Source: Pogonophryne albipinna (Eukaryota; Chordata; Actinopteri; Perciformes; Artedidraconidae). From it: 64,000 nt of DNA. Each line of letters starts with the position of its first letter. Position 1 is the first letter of the stretch. A program made the translations under genes and the position numbers. The DNA is taken from the NCBI GenBank assembly GCA_028583405.1, contig JAPTMU010000110.1, positions 528,501-592,500 on the forward strand, in the 5' to 3' direction. Under the pieces are notes generated by a model, which did not search any database, was not told the DNA's origin, and saw only the letters and a list, made by a program, of their open reading frames with translations. Positions 49,855-62,011 of this stretch are shown in pieces.

Positions 49855-50880
49855 TGGATACCTAAGAAGGTTGAAACATCCCTGTGTGTAGTTATTACAT
49901 TGTACCACCATTGAGAAAATGTGAACTTGATCATGACTTCATTCTATCATTGGCAATTTTGTTGATAAATACTTCCATTGAGCTGGTGGGTGTTGAAAGA
50001 GCAAGGCTATTCCCCAGAGCAGTAGGTACACATTTTAAATGATAAATAACTGTAGGACTAATAAAGGTATTCTGATTCTGTTTAAACAACACTGACTGAA
50101 AGCCCAGAGAAGCACTTGTAATACTTCCATACTGTGCCAGAAATATTTGAGAAGCTCAGTGACGTTTGTATTGCGACATTTTTGTTGGCATATAACTTCA
50201 ACTTTCACCAGAATGAACTGCATTTTTATTCCCTACAAAGCTGGAAATGAATAGTGAATGATGCACGAATGAGTCCTAGATCCTTGAATTTAGTTGCTGT
50301 TTTTGATTCCATTGTATTGAGGTCGATGTTTTTTTGGTTAGATTATTAAAATATGTTCGGTGGGCACACAAGTTTAAGAGATTCTGCCGTATATATCTGA
50401 CTTAACAAAACGTTTTGGTATTACACATTTCTATTTGCAATTCTCCGCAACAATCCAAAGGGAAAATCTCATGAGCTCTTTTTGGAAAATATTAACTTCT
50501 AGGTCGGCCTACAAAAATACATCTTCCTTGCAAACTTTTATACACAAGCATGAATATAGTCTCATAATCCTGCTGCTTCCTGTTGTCCTCAACCTTAACC
50601 CTGCGAAACATAATTAAAATGTACATGAATGTAGTGCGGTACCATCAGTATACAGTAGTACATTCCCTGCCATATTTTTGTTGTTAAGGCTGTCTGTTCT
50701 TCAATGACTGATCGTATCTGGAGAGAACCTGTTTTGTCATTTTCCTTGATGCACAATTGTTCTCATATCGTCACTCTCTCCAAGAATAAAACTAAACATG
50801 TACAGACATGGACAGACACCTGAGGAATTTCACAATTATTTCACCCCATGCTGCTGGAAAACACCTTTAACTGCCAGTTT
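49855..50880. other. Intergenic stretch upstream of GPCR 2
   Basis: No gene. The first 140 bases are the duplicate noted at 49195-49375. Confidence 0.3.
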
Positions 50881-50884
50881 CCAG

Positions 50885-51455
50885 TAACAACGTCATGTGT
50901 AAAACCGAAACTGCAGTGTATGCCCCCTTCTCTTAACACAGTAGATCGGATTAATCAAAATGCCATGGAACTGGTTACAACATGCAATTGTTATGTTGTA
51001 GTCTGTGTCATTAAAGCCTCAAAGTTTAAACCACACCTCCAGCTGACAACAAATATTTCCTCTCTGAAGGGTCGGAAGCAGTCTCACATAAAAAGGGCTT
51101 GCAGGCTGACTGAGGAAGGGTGTTTTTTTCTTCTCTATATTCAGTACTTTTTTCATGCTGTGTGTACGGTGCATGTTTCCTCAGCATGTTTTTTGCACAG
51201 ACAGAGTCTCCAGGATCACTTTGAGGATCTAACAAGCCGACTGTTGAATTTGACGGATCACAGGGAATCAGCGCCTGAGCAGAAGATTGCGGGTAAGAGG
51301 CAGCTACCACCAACTCCAAAACAAAAAGGATTTACCCTGCTTGGCAACACATTTAACCGTTATGCTTCCAATTGCTTTGGCATAACGTTAAATAGGACTA
51401 CTTTGACATCAACTTCTTCTACTGCTTCTCAATGACTTATGCACCAGAACAAAAC
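50885..51455 (+). promoter_or_regulatory. Proximal upstream block and 5' leader of GPCR 2
   Basis: Collinear with 62845-63237 upstream of GPCR 3: GTGTAAAAC, TCGGATT(A/G)ATCAAAATGC, CACACCTC(C/T), AAAGGGCTT and CTCCAGGATCACT in the same order. Conserved non-coding similarity between paralogs suggests promoter and leader. A 195-codon open frame here is not preserved in the paralog and is not called. Confidence 0.5.
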
Positions 51456-54400
51456 ATGCCTGTAAATTCAACGATTGACCACTGCAAAGTACCCAATAAT
51501 TCCACATATGAAGTCCTCTCCTGGGTGATGGTTGGAGAGTTCGTGCTGGGTCTGCCTCTCAACCTGTCGGTCCTCTACATCTTCATCTTCAGGTATGAAG
51601 TCACAAAATCTCTCTTTTAATGCCCATTTACTATTTTCTGAAATAACTCAAAAAGTAGGTCGATAACGCCTTCAGGGAGGGGGACATTTTAAACTTAGCC
51701 AAACGCCTTGAACTTGCTGCATGATTTGTCAGCTGGGATTACCCCTACTTTCGCCAGTAATTTCGATGACAATATCCCCCCAAAAACACCCCAATAATGG
51801 CACTTAAGGATAGGATGGATTAATCCAGATAACTACCAGTATTACTTTCTATAACCTGGAGGACTGACAGTTCTTTGAAAGAAAACTGAAATTATGCCAA
51901 CGTTAAAATTGGTCACGTAGTTGTGAAGAGCGTCTAGCCTGCTGTAACTCAGTCAAGTTGTTTATTGATTCAATTAATGAATAACTGTCGATTCATGACT
52001 CTTTGCAGGGAGATGTAATACATGCATGCTCAGTCAAGTGACTAGAAGAAAGAAAATAGAGGCCAGTAGTTAGATCCAGATTAGGTTCTTATTTTTTTGC
52101 AAAAAACTTGTTGGTATTCCTGAAGTGGTTAATTTCAGTTGTCTAGGACAGCTTATTTTAGGTCAGTGAACCAATTGTACTTAACGTGCTAGATCACTAA
52201 CCTGCATGTTTTCAATACACTTAACAATTGTAAAGATATTTTAATTATTAATAATTCAAAAGCAAAACATTAAATGTAAAAACAACCACATGAATGTTAA
52301 ATGGTTGTTAAAGGAAGGCTCCAGACAGGGCTCGACATTATAAATGGCCCGCTGGCCCGGAAGCACTATTTAGACACCCCGGGCCAGCATAACGTACTTT
52401 CCACTTGCCCGCTCGGGCCACTAAAAATATTGCTTTAAAAAAAATGTCCTGTGGTATTGGTATTTTGACTAGCAATTTAGTTAAATTGTTTCGTTTATTA
52501 ACGCTACAACATAGCATTCCGTGAGTCGGTTGTCGTTGTTGGGTGAAAAGCAAACAGCTGTTTGCTGCGGAGCGCAGCGCGAGCAGGCTCCCGTGAGCGG
52601 GAGCGCGCTCCTTCACTACAGACTATCGCGCCACCTAACCATTCGCCAAAATGTTTTTAATACCAGCGGTAGCCGGGCAAAAAACAATCTTCAAATAAAA
52701 GAAAGTCACCGGAGGAGTTAAAGGAGAGTGACAGGGAGCATGAGAAGAAGAGGGAGAGGAAGTTTCAGCCAGCTTGATCGATGGAGTTGGCTTCTAGTGG
52801 TGCAGTGACGCGTCCTAAAACCCTTTTATAATCTATCGATTAGATTTATGATTCGAAAATTATAAAAGTAGGGTAGACATGTGGAGATTATCCGGCTGAA
52901 CAAAACGTGCATTTATCAAACAGGTTTGTTTTCCACAGACCTTATTTCCAGCTATTTTCCAAAACCTGTGGAGAAATGCCATTGCTCTTTGTCGAGGGAA
53001 CCAGCAGCTTACTTCCGGGTTTTAGGACGCGTCACTGCACCTCTCAATATGATGCCAATATAAACAAGGTCTTCTGTCGGCTCTGTACATCAATGCCGAC
53101 CTATGCTGACAAGTAAGTGAAGAGTAGACAATATAAAGGTACTGGCGAAATGTCCCAGCAGTTTAGGATAATGAAGGTTCTAATCAAATCACCTACATAG
53201 CCATTACATGTCTAACTCCTAATGACAGGAAGGCAGAAAGTGCATTATACAAATAATAATACTCATAATAGCAGAATTCTTTTTAACAATATCATTATTT
53301 TTAATAAACCAAATATGAACAATTGAGGGAAATGAGGAAGAACTGATTATTCAAATGTTGTAGTACAAGTAGTAATGTAGTTAGTGCATACATTAGGCTA
53401 TATTGCAACAAATGTGTTAATTTTCTTCATTATTAGTCGATTTTTTTTTTGGTGGACGAATGCTCCGGGCCAGAGGTTACAATGGTGGGGCCAGTGATAA
53501 TACAATTCCACCGGCCCGGAGGGCCAGTGGCATTTTACCCTTAATGTCTACCCCTGCCAGTCATTAGATAGTTAATCAAAACTTCAGTATTTAGTGAAAC
53601 ATTATGTTTAAACCATACCCTGAAGAAATCAGCGATATTCCCCGGTAAATAATGATTTTATAGCTCTTTTTTATCAAAAACCTGTATATTCCGTCAGGCA
53701 GCTGCCATTTTGGCCATTTTCAGTAGTCACATGATCCGAAAAACTAGGTCGTGACGTCATCTATGCGTTCACTTTGTAAACACACCACGAAAACATGGCG
53801 GAGTATTTGAGTTCGGACTCGTCAGCCGAGGAAGAAGTTTAGAAAAATAAAGTTCAGGCGGACTTACTTTGAATTAACACTATAGGTATTCATTCCATCC
53901 AAATACAACTGTAAAAAAAAAAAAAAACATACTCCGTTATCCTCTTAGGCCCCACGGACCCGGTTCCGGGGCCGAAATCGCGTCATTTGCAGGAAACAAC
54001 GTCTAAGGAACCTTAATATTTAATAAACTATGAATATTTTATATCCATATAACGGGAAAAAAACTAATTTAACTGATCTTTTTCATTTTTTTCTTCAAAA
54101 AAAACACACAATGCTAACAGTGAGCCTCTGAATTAGCCCCGAGTGAAAAATGCTAACCTATTACTGCACCGAAAATGACTCCTAGCTCCCTTATTACTTA
54201 TCCTAGCTGCACATCCAACACATCGTTTATGATCGTAAAGACACAGAATCTAACGGTGCTCACCTCAACACTGAAAGATGCAAACTCGCGACGTTATCAA
54301 CAAAAACGTACATCAAAACAAGTGGCGCTAGGTACTAACATGCGCTAGGCTAATGGCTTACCTTCCTCTTTGTCTGGTCTAAACTGGTCTTCAATGGCAT

Positions 54401-57400
54401 TAAAACGATAAAAACGATGATGTAGTTAATCCATAGGTTAATATCCAATGTGACTGTGTCCCCTTTGAAATGTTCTGATAATCTATAAGCAATAAAACTG
54501 CAATTCCGTTATCTGCTGTCCGCTCTGTGCTCCGTGCGCTCTGGGTCCTGCAATTCCTGCTTCCTTACGTAGTAAACAATAAGTAAAGTCTGCTGCGTAA
54601 GGTGCTTAAACTGGTTGGCATTGGCAGTGCACTGCATCCCCATTAAGTAATGGTTGATTAATAAATCCCATTTTATGTTTCATCATACTCTCAGAGTAGT
54701 CGTCCGGAAACTTGAAATGTTCGCTGCATACATGCGCCTGTGGATCTTTCAGTTTGGGCCGAGCACATTTCGCTAGCCACTGCCTCCGAACGTACTTCCT
54801 ACGCTTACCCGTTGGCAATAGATGGAACCGAGCATTCCGTGGATTGTTCCTATCCGAATTGTGGCAATGTTTCGCGATACAATGAGGCATATTTCTAGTG
54901 ATGTTACGTATTGCGCCGAGGCTTCGGAGCGTGTGTCGAGTGATCCCCGAAGCTTTTTGTGAAGCATGTATCGAGGCTTGTATCGTTTTGGGCCAGTGAC
55001 GTCATCGATGACAAACGAAGCCTCGCTGCCTGTCGATACCACGTGACTGCTTCACGAAGCGATTCAGATCGGTTGAACCGTTGAACCACAACGCTCATAA
55101 TACCCATGGATGTATAATAAGAACCATATTACCCCTCCTGTACCCGGGCCCGGTGACACGATGGAATCAAGAGAGCTCAGACCCTCACTTATATAGAGGT
55201 CAGAACATGTCATAAGTATAAATAGATACAAGCATAAATACATGTAGGAATAAAAACATCAATAAATACAGGAATACATATCTTGCAGTGTTTTCAGGGA
55301 GCTTTAGTGTGTGTGCTGTGGCTCAGCTGGAAAGCAGTTGACTCATGACCGCAGGGTTCCTGGTTCAACGACTGAACAATACGTATTTTTTGTTGTTTAT
55401 AAAAGCTACAGCTAAATGAGATAATGTAGTTAATAAATGTATTCTTTGATATGGTTTAGCCTTTCTCAGGCTACAACATGGTTAAGTTTACGAATATTAT
55501 TAAGGAATACAAATCCCTCTTTGCAATGTTTACCAGCCTCCTTAGGCTTTTCAATCACAATCATTAAACTGGAATAAATACAATATTGTTAACATGAAAA
55601 TATGATTGTATGTTCGTTGTTTAGAGTTATTCTAAGGCTTTACTCAATGGGAACTCGGTATGAGATGGAGCACACTGTTGAGATGTCCAATCTGCCTGTT
55701 TTACACACTTTGACCAACAGGGGGGTTTGTGTTCAAATGAAGCCCATGATGAAGCCTCATGAGATGAACCCTTTTGCGAACCAATTGGCTGGAAAGCTTC
55801 AAAGCTTCATAAGGCTTCATCTCGCCATCACTACATATTTCTATAGAATTGAGAGAGTAACTAGAGTAAACAACATGAACAAAGCACATACGTCAATTTG
55901 TCCTCGACACCAAACGCATAGTTCACGTCACTTCCGGTAAAATAAGTCATGTGACTCGTCAAAATGGCGCCGCCCACAGGGTTGATGTAATTTCGGTAAT
56001 TAATCAGTTTAAAATCACTGATAACGTCATCGGATAAAAAAAGAAAAAAAAAGAAGACTGGCAGAGACTGGTCTGTTTTATCGGATGATAATTATTAAAA
56101 AATGCGTGTCATGAGCATTCCCTCCCTTTAAAAAGGTTTTAGACTGATTAGGGTAGTCAGGCATCCATTGCCATTTTTGGAAGCTATTTTGAAATGCCTT
56201 GCAATTTCACTTCTTTAAAACATCACTTCAAAACCAGACTATATTTAACAATTGAATTGACGTGAAATGCTTTTTTAACAAGATGAGCACTGTCTGCTAG
56301 TCTTGAGATAAACCTATAGAACATAGCGTGCTGTGGGTAAAGATAATCTCTGAGAGCGGGAACTTCAGCATGCAGAGATGTTGGTGTTTTCTTTGGCCTG
56401 ATTGTACATTTCTACCACTAAATTATACAGTGCAAAAAAAAGAAGCAGATGCAATAACAAAATTATCATAACCCTAGATTAAAATATGCATTAATATGCT
56501 GATAAAGAACTCTTTTTGCACAGTGATTCCTGTTTGAGTCTTCATATTTGACATTAAGTAGAGTGCTTCAGTTGGATGAATTGTCAGACTATAGCCGTGC
56601 AGAGATTCTGTGCATTTGTATAACTTGAGATGCCAAATAAATAACAGCTTGTCAATGGCTTCCTCTTTCAGGTACAAGTTCTGGAAGAACAAAAGTATCT
56701 TCCTGTTCAATATTGTGGTTGCGGACTTCTTGCTGATGGTCATTCTTCCTGCCAAGGTTTACCATTACCAAAATGGCCAGAGACGCAGCCCAATTAACGC
56801 CGAGTGTAAGACGATGCACTTCTTGCTGTTTCTCAACCGAGGGGCCAGCATCGCCTTCCTCATCACGCTCTCCATCGACCGATACTTCAATGTGGTTCAT
56901 CTCGGGAGGAGGAACTTTGTCAAAGTGCTGAAGAAAACGCCTCAAATCTCCATCCTCATCTGGGTTCTCTTGCTGCCCCTCACCATCCCCACTATGGTCA
57001 AAACGTTTGAGTGCTGCAACAGCCACGGCCGTAAAGAAGAGACGCCTTCTCACGATGTGACGGACACCTTTAGAGAGGTATTGTTTTGATTTGCTTTATT
57101 GCGGGGAGGCTATGGCTCAGGAGGGAAATGGTTGTCCTCCAACTGGAAGGTTGGCGTTGACCCCAAATTGCTCTTAATGTGTGTGAATGTGTGTGAATGT
57201 GTGTGAATGTGTGTGAATGTGTGTGAATGTGTGTGAATGTGTGCAGCCTCTGCCTCTGTGTGAATGGCTGAAGGCTGACTTGTATATTTAATATTGCTAT
57301 AAAGCAATATAAATACAGTCCATTTAGTTTGACATAGCTGTAAAATATTTTAGTAGCTAAAAAATGGAAACAAAAAAGGCCATAATGATTACGATGTGAG

Positions 57401-58402
57401 CATGAACAAAAGCCCAATATATACTCTGACGTCAGAGAGTTAAACCTACCAAAGCTTTCAACAATAAATAAGAACTTCAGTTATTTACAGTTCCTCTCAC
57501 ATTTAAACAAACTTCCTATGAAGCTGTCAGTCATTACAGGTTTTTGCCCAAAGGTTATTTCAACACCCTGTAAACCCGAGAAGGATCTAGAGCTTGCAAT
57601 AGCATCTTAAATTCTGTCTAAATTATATTGTATGTGACAATCGAATAAAACAGAACACTTCCCTTGTTGTTCCTGTGTTTTGGACTGTGAACCAGACAAA
57701 ACAAGACAAGTAAAAGCATGAAGAGTTGATTTTGTTTCAATATGACTCACAAACCTCAAAATCCTGACTCCTAATGGCTCCAGAAGGCATGTCTACAGTA
57801 TGGAAATATATGTTGTTTCAGATATAAGCTCATTGACATAGTGACCCCGAGGCCTGTCTGTAGGTACATTAGTGTTTTTTTTCTGTGTTGGGTTTCATAC
57901 TCAAAGTCACTTCTCTTTTCAGATTGTCTACTTCGCGCAGATCATCATCCCCTTCATCATCCTCGTCTATTGCAGTGTGCGCATCGTGAACCGGCTGCGG
58001 AGGAAGACCGTGGGCGAGAAGACCAAACTGAGGCGAGCGGTGCTGGTGGTCATATCGGTCGTTGTCGTGTTCGCCCTCTGCTTCCTGCCAAGCACTATAG
58101 CCAGAGCGGTGCTGCTGGCCGTCAGACTGATGGACTTGCAGGTCGAAGAGGACGTTGTGGTTCAGGTGTACGACAGCCTCATGGTGCTGTCTTACAGCGA
58201 CTGCCTGCTGGACCCGCTGGTTTACTGCTTTTGTAACTCAGGGTTCAAAGACGCTTACATTTCCACCTTCTGTCCCCAGTTTCTACAGAGGAAACTGTTG
58301 AAAGCTGACTTTGGATTGGGAACAACAACCACAACAACCATAACAACCATAACTATGAACTGTGGTAATAGAACTGTGTCCTTGCCGATAGTAGAGAAAT
58401 GA
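51456..58402 (+). CDS. Class A GPCR, GPR31/OXER1/HCAR group (tandem copy 2), three exons
   Basis: Seven-transmembrane receptor, paralog of the gene at 33033-36227. Exons 51456-51592, 56672-57077 and 57923-58402 join in consistent phase (2, then 0) for 340 residues. The start at 51456 is preferred over the in-frame ATG at 51432 because the third paralog keeps only the former. The N-terminus has a potential N-glycosylation site (NST). Exon 1 ends just after TM1 (LYIFIFR). Exon 2 has TM2-TM4, the DRY motif (SIDRYFNVVH) and the CC of extracellular loop 2. Exon 3 has TM5-TM7 with CFLP and LDPLVYCF. The C-tail has a Thr-rich run encoded by an ACA/ACC/ATA microsatellite near 58321-58355. Intron 1 is 5.1 kb, holding a hAT-like element and a THAP-ORF transposon. 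Probably an eicosanoid or hydroxy-acid receptor; ligand unproven. Confidence 0.9.
52326..53556. mobile_element. hAT-like element with 5-bp target duplication (copy 2)
   Basis: Ends CAGGGCTCGACATTA and TAATGTCTACCCCTG are imperfect inverted repeats; GGCCCGG-rich sequence lies just inside each. Flanks CCAGA and CCAGT match at four of five bases. It has the same end type as 37582-39040, in intron 1 of GPCR 2. No intact transposase. Confidence 0.65.
53690..54480 (-). mobile_element. THAP-associated, TTAA-type transposon body (Kolobok-like)
   Basis: The reverse complement of 54100-54460 matches the interior of TTAA element 1 (28200-28570): ACCTATGGATTAAC, GTTTTAATGCCATTGAA, GTGCAGCTA(C/G)GATAAGTAAT and GTTAGCATTTTTC. 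CCTCTTAGGCCCC near 53946 resembles that element's terminus. A CATTTT...GTCACATGA...GTGACGT...TATGCGTT block at 53708-53770 recurs inverted at 55895-55965, possibly marking outer inverted repeats. Confidence 0.5.
54606..54890 (-). CDS. THAP-type zinc-finger ORF, transposon-derived
   Basis: 94 codons beginning MPHCIAKHCHNS. The C2CH pattern of a THAP DNA-binding domain is visible: two early Cys, FHLLP, a Trp (RRQWLAKCARP), then VCSEHF. The final conserved AVPTIF-like box is not seen; the ORF ends QCQPV. THAP domains occur in P-element and Kolobok transposases and in host proteins derived from them. The location next to TTAA-type transposon sequence suggests a transposase remnant. A hAT element (54896-55833) is inserted right at its ATG, cutting it from the GC-rich region at 55840-56000 that probably held its promoter. 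Probably inactive. Confidence 0.7.
   Translation of the reverse strand: MPHCIAKHCHNSDRNNPRNARFHLLPTGKRRKYVRRQWLAKCARPKLKDPQAHVCSEHFKFPDDYSESMMKHKMGFINQPLLNGDAVHCQCQPV
54896..55833. mobile_element. Non-autonomous hAT element, 938 bp (copy 2, inverted)
   Basis: Same family as 46399-47343, opposite orientation. Ends TAGTGATG and CATCACTA with a perfect 8-bp target duplication CATATTTC (54888-54895 and 55834-55841). The duplication includes the ATG of the THAP ORF on the minus strand. Confidence 0.95.
55842..56671. other. Rest of GPCR 2 intron 1
   Basis: 55890-56000 has CTTCCGG and AAAATGGCGCCGCC, motifs typical of ETS and YY1 promoter sites, probably the separated promoter of the THAP ORF. 56275-56420 is collinear with 63655-63760 in the first intron of GPCR 3 (TCTTGAGATAAAC, CATAGCGTGCTGTG, TAAAGATAATCT). 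Confidence 0.45.
57176..57243. repeat. 10-bp tandem repeat TGTGTGAATG, about seven units
   Basis: Perfect decamer repeat in intron 2 of GPCR 2. Confidence 0.95.
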
Positions 58403-58688
58403 TCATGTATATCCCTTCGGGGTGTTTATTTACTGAGCGCCAAACCACTGTTCCACATAGGTGTTTTCAGCAGCCCTAGCAGATTACACTTTTTCTCAGA
58501 AAACATTGGATTTTGCGATACTGATAAATGCAATTTACTCTAAGGCTGAAACACATCAGGCACGAAAGTTGCCCGACAAAACGCCTCCTCCGCAGAGCTC
58601 ATCATGTACAGGCATAATCTTTATCTGATCAAACCACTATCGACAAAAATGTAGGGCATGCTTATCGTTTATCTGGAACTGGTGTTTC

Positions 58689-58859
<171 letters not shown>

Positions 58860-59129
58860 TAATCATGAAAGGATTCTCTTTAAATCTTTAAAATCTCTAG
58901 AACCATGTTATGTGTTTGTGCCCTGATCAGGCGCTCCTAGTGTGATGTGTCATGTCTAGCTGTAGTTTCCTGTTATGGTTTTGTAGTCCTTATCGTTTCC
59001 CCCTCCTATCTTTTTTAATATTTCAAGAACCAATAATATCTTTTTGCTATTTTTGCGTGTGAAATTAACATTCATATGTGCTCAATAATGTGTCATATTA
59101 AACGTACTACTAGAGAAAAGTCAGCAGTA

Positions 59130-59395
59130 GTAGGCGACTGGGCAATATGGAGAAAATCCGATATTTTTGATCAAATGCCAAAGTGTCGATATTGTTTTCG
59201 ATTTGACTATTGGTGCGTTCATAAAATATTGACATAAAGAGTTTTATAATGAATAACCATCATTAATCAGTAATGTAGATATGATGACTTAGTGGGTGCA
59301 TGCAAATCAAAGATATCAAATTCACCATATTACGATATTATGATGACGACATCTAGTCTCATAGAACAATATATTTACAATCCCCAGCCCTAGTC
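59130..59395. mobile_element. Interspersed repeat, GGGCAATATGG/CCCAGCCCTAG type
   Basis: Starts ACTGGGCAATATGGAGAAAA and ends TTTACAATCCCCAGCCCTAG, with GATATT-rich interior. This resembles a common fish repeat with ends of the CTAGGGCTGGGCGATA type. No target duplication assigned. Confidence 0.5.
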
Positions 59396-60434
59396 TGTAT
59401 ACAATGAATCAGAAATTGATCAAAATCTCAAATGTGGACTATCGCTAACCAAGTTGCTGGAGGTGCAATATTTTTTCGGAGAACAAACATGTTAAAATAA
59501 ACGTTTGAATAACATGTTTAGAGCTGCAAATTGTTTACTGTGGAAGTATCTGCAAACAGTTTGGGCGTCTTTATGTGGATTATCATAAAGATTATAAGCG
59601 CAAAGCATTTTTTTATATTTATTTTTTTATAATATTATTGAGTTTATTGTATAAAGGCATTTTAATTTATTAGCATATATTTCAAGCCAGGATTTAGGGT
59701 TATAGGGCATTTCAGTTGTGATTGCATTCTACCACTACTTTGTACCTATAATTACAAAGTATTCAGCAGTCAAGTAAAACATGCTCTGCAGGTACTTTTA
59801 CAGTGTTTGCAAAACTCTCATGTATCACTCAGGAAACTCTATATCTCTGCATTCATCATCATTACCTCAAACCAGTTTCACCCGTCCTCATTGAGATTTA
59901 CCATCAGTGAACAGGACATTTCAATATTTCACAATTGCTGCTTCAAAGTGTTGGAATGCATTTCTTCAATTGACTCGTTTTGTTTCCTTTTTTATAAGTC
60001 AGAGTAAGAACGAGCCTTTCTGTTTCGTGAAATGAGGTCATCATGTCAAACCTACGTGGACTGCAAAGACCTGGAAGGCTGTTTTAAACGCTTGTCATTA
60101 AGGCTGTATACAAACATGTGATGTTGATTATCAAAAAATAATTATTTGTATAAGATTGAGGTACCGACTGGGGATGTTTGTATACTGCTGCTGTAAATAA
60201 AGAGAATTCATGTCTTGGCAATGCAACGACATGCAGAGCTTTTACTGTGAAACCACATCCCTCTTTTTTCTAATGGTGTAACGTTATCCAAAGCAAGTAC
60301 TAAAACCAACACATCTATATCTCCTCTGTACACTCCCACATCTTTGCAAATGTGGACATCCCCCCCCCCCCCCCTTGTGCAAAGGTGTTTTCAGTCAGTT
60401 TGTACCAATTGTGTATATGCAATCTGTTGGAAAC

Positions 60435-60970
60435 ACAGGGTATATGCAGGAATCCTGAAGTCACATGTAAGACCTTTTAAGACCTTCTTTAAGACCCTTT
60501 CCGTACATTTTAAGACCTCATCTCCACTTGGAGTTGTAACCGGTTACCTTGGCGACACACTTTACCTCACATTGACTATATACAGTATTGATAGTCCTTC
60601 CTCCTTATCTTCCAACCATTTGGACGCAGACTTGCATTTCCCCATAACGATGTTGTTTAAAAACCGGCGTAAACGGACCTCCGCGCTATCAAGCAGTGAG
60701 CGTGCGATGTCCTGTTCAGATGACGTCAAATCCAACGGGATGCCATAAATAAACTACACAGAATCACACTACACACCTACGCCATGATTACATTCAGGCA
60801 GACTGTAGAAAACAACCTCTTTGGACAATTTAGATACTTATTGAAAACAAGCTACTAAATGTAATACCTTGGAAAATGCCCTTTAATACTTTTTAATAGC
60901 CTTCATTTTCGCTAAATTGATTGATCAACTTGTAACACTTTTTAAGACCCCGCGGACCCCTGAAACAACA
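60435..60970. mobile_element. Interspersed repeat with TTTTAAGACC motifs
   Basis: Repeated TTTTAAGACC words near 60473, 60507 and 60942, with ACCCCGCGGACCCCTG at the right end, typical of a hAT-type fish repeat whose end reads CAGGG(G)TCCGCGGGG on the other strand. Left boundary unclear. A C homopolymer of about 14 bases lies at 60361-60374. Confidence 0.5.
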
Positions 60971-62011
60971 TGAAGTTATCTACAAAAGGTAAAATACAGC
61001 TAATTAACACATATTGTTGTCTATCCATTTCCTAACTCTGTCTTTCTTAAACCCTGTGTGTACAGTAGACACATTAGTGCCTCATTTATCTTTTAATAAT
61101 GTGGGAACATTTCCAGGTGTGTGACCTTAGCTTGACTTGTCTGTGTGGGTGTTGCAACAGGAGAGATGATGGTGGCTGTCAAGTTGAGGGTAGCAGAGCA
61201 GAAATATCACAGCAGCAACAACAACAAGAGAAAAGAAGTATGAAAACAAAGAGAACAAACTCTAAACATCGAGAAACACTGAGGTGTTATTGCTGCCACA
61301 ACCTTTGCAGATTGGCTCCACGCCCTGTCTGCCTTTTTCGTTAATACTGTAATGGCTTAACGGATAGTTTGGATTGTTTGAAGTGGAGTCATCTGAGATC
61401 ATTATTTACAGCACGCCCCCAGTTTGGAGAAGCAGAGAGGAGTTACTGCACATAAGCTAAGCAATGTGCTCCTGTAGACGGGGGAATCATGCAAAACATA
61501 TTTTAGCCACCTAAAAGAAAGACCCATCTATTTAGAATATTTTCCTTTAGTTAGTTTATTTGTGTTAATGTTTGACTTTGGTGAAGCAGAACTATCCCTT
61601 TTAAAATATGGGTTTACTCAGAAAAGGCTCAGATGCGAACCTTAGGATTTTAAATATCAATAGTGGGGCATTCATACAAAAGTTAATCAGAGAATTGTTT
61701 TTCTTTTTTAATGAAGCCCTATCCGTGAGTTGGTTCTGTTCAACACTGACCTGTTTTCATTCGAGTCCCCTTTGTGGATCGGCTCAATTCAACGCTGAAA
61801 CTCTTCATATGGATGATCTGGAGCCTAGAAAGAGACAAACATTAACATCTTGACCAAAGAAACAGAACATGCCTCACAACTGAAAAACTAATCTGAAGTT
61901 CTACTGCTATCTAGTGGTCAGAAGCACAAAATAAAAAGGGGACATACCTGATTACGGAGCAGTATTGTGAACAATAAATCCTTGCACTATTGCATAACAC
62001 TTAATCATTGA
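60971..62011. other. Intergenic stretch without a recognised gene
   Basis: Short frames only; no family recognised. Confidence 0.3.

Noticed and set aside
50848..51435. 195-codon plus-strand open frame just upstream of GPCR 2
   Set aside because: No recognisable domain, and the homologous block upstream of GPCR 3 does not keep it open. Better explained as leader sequence.
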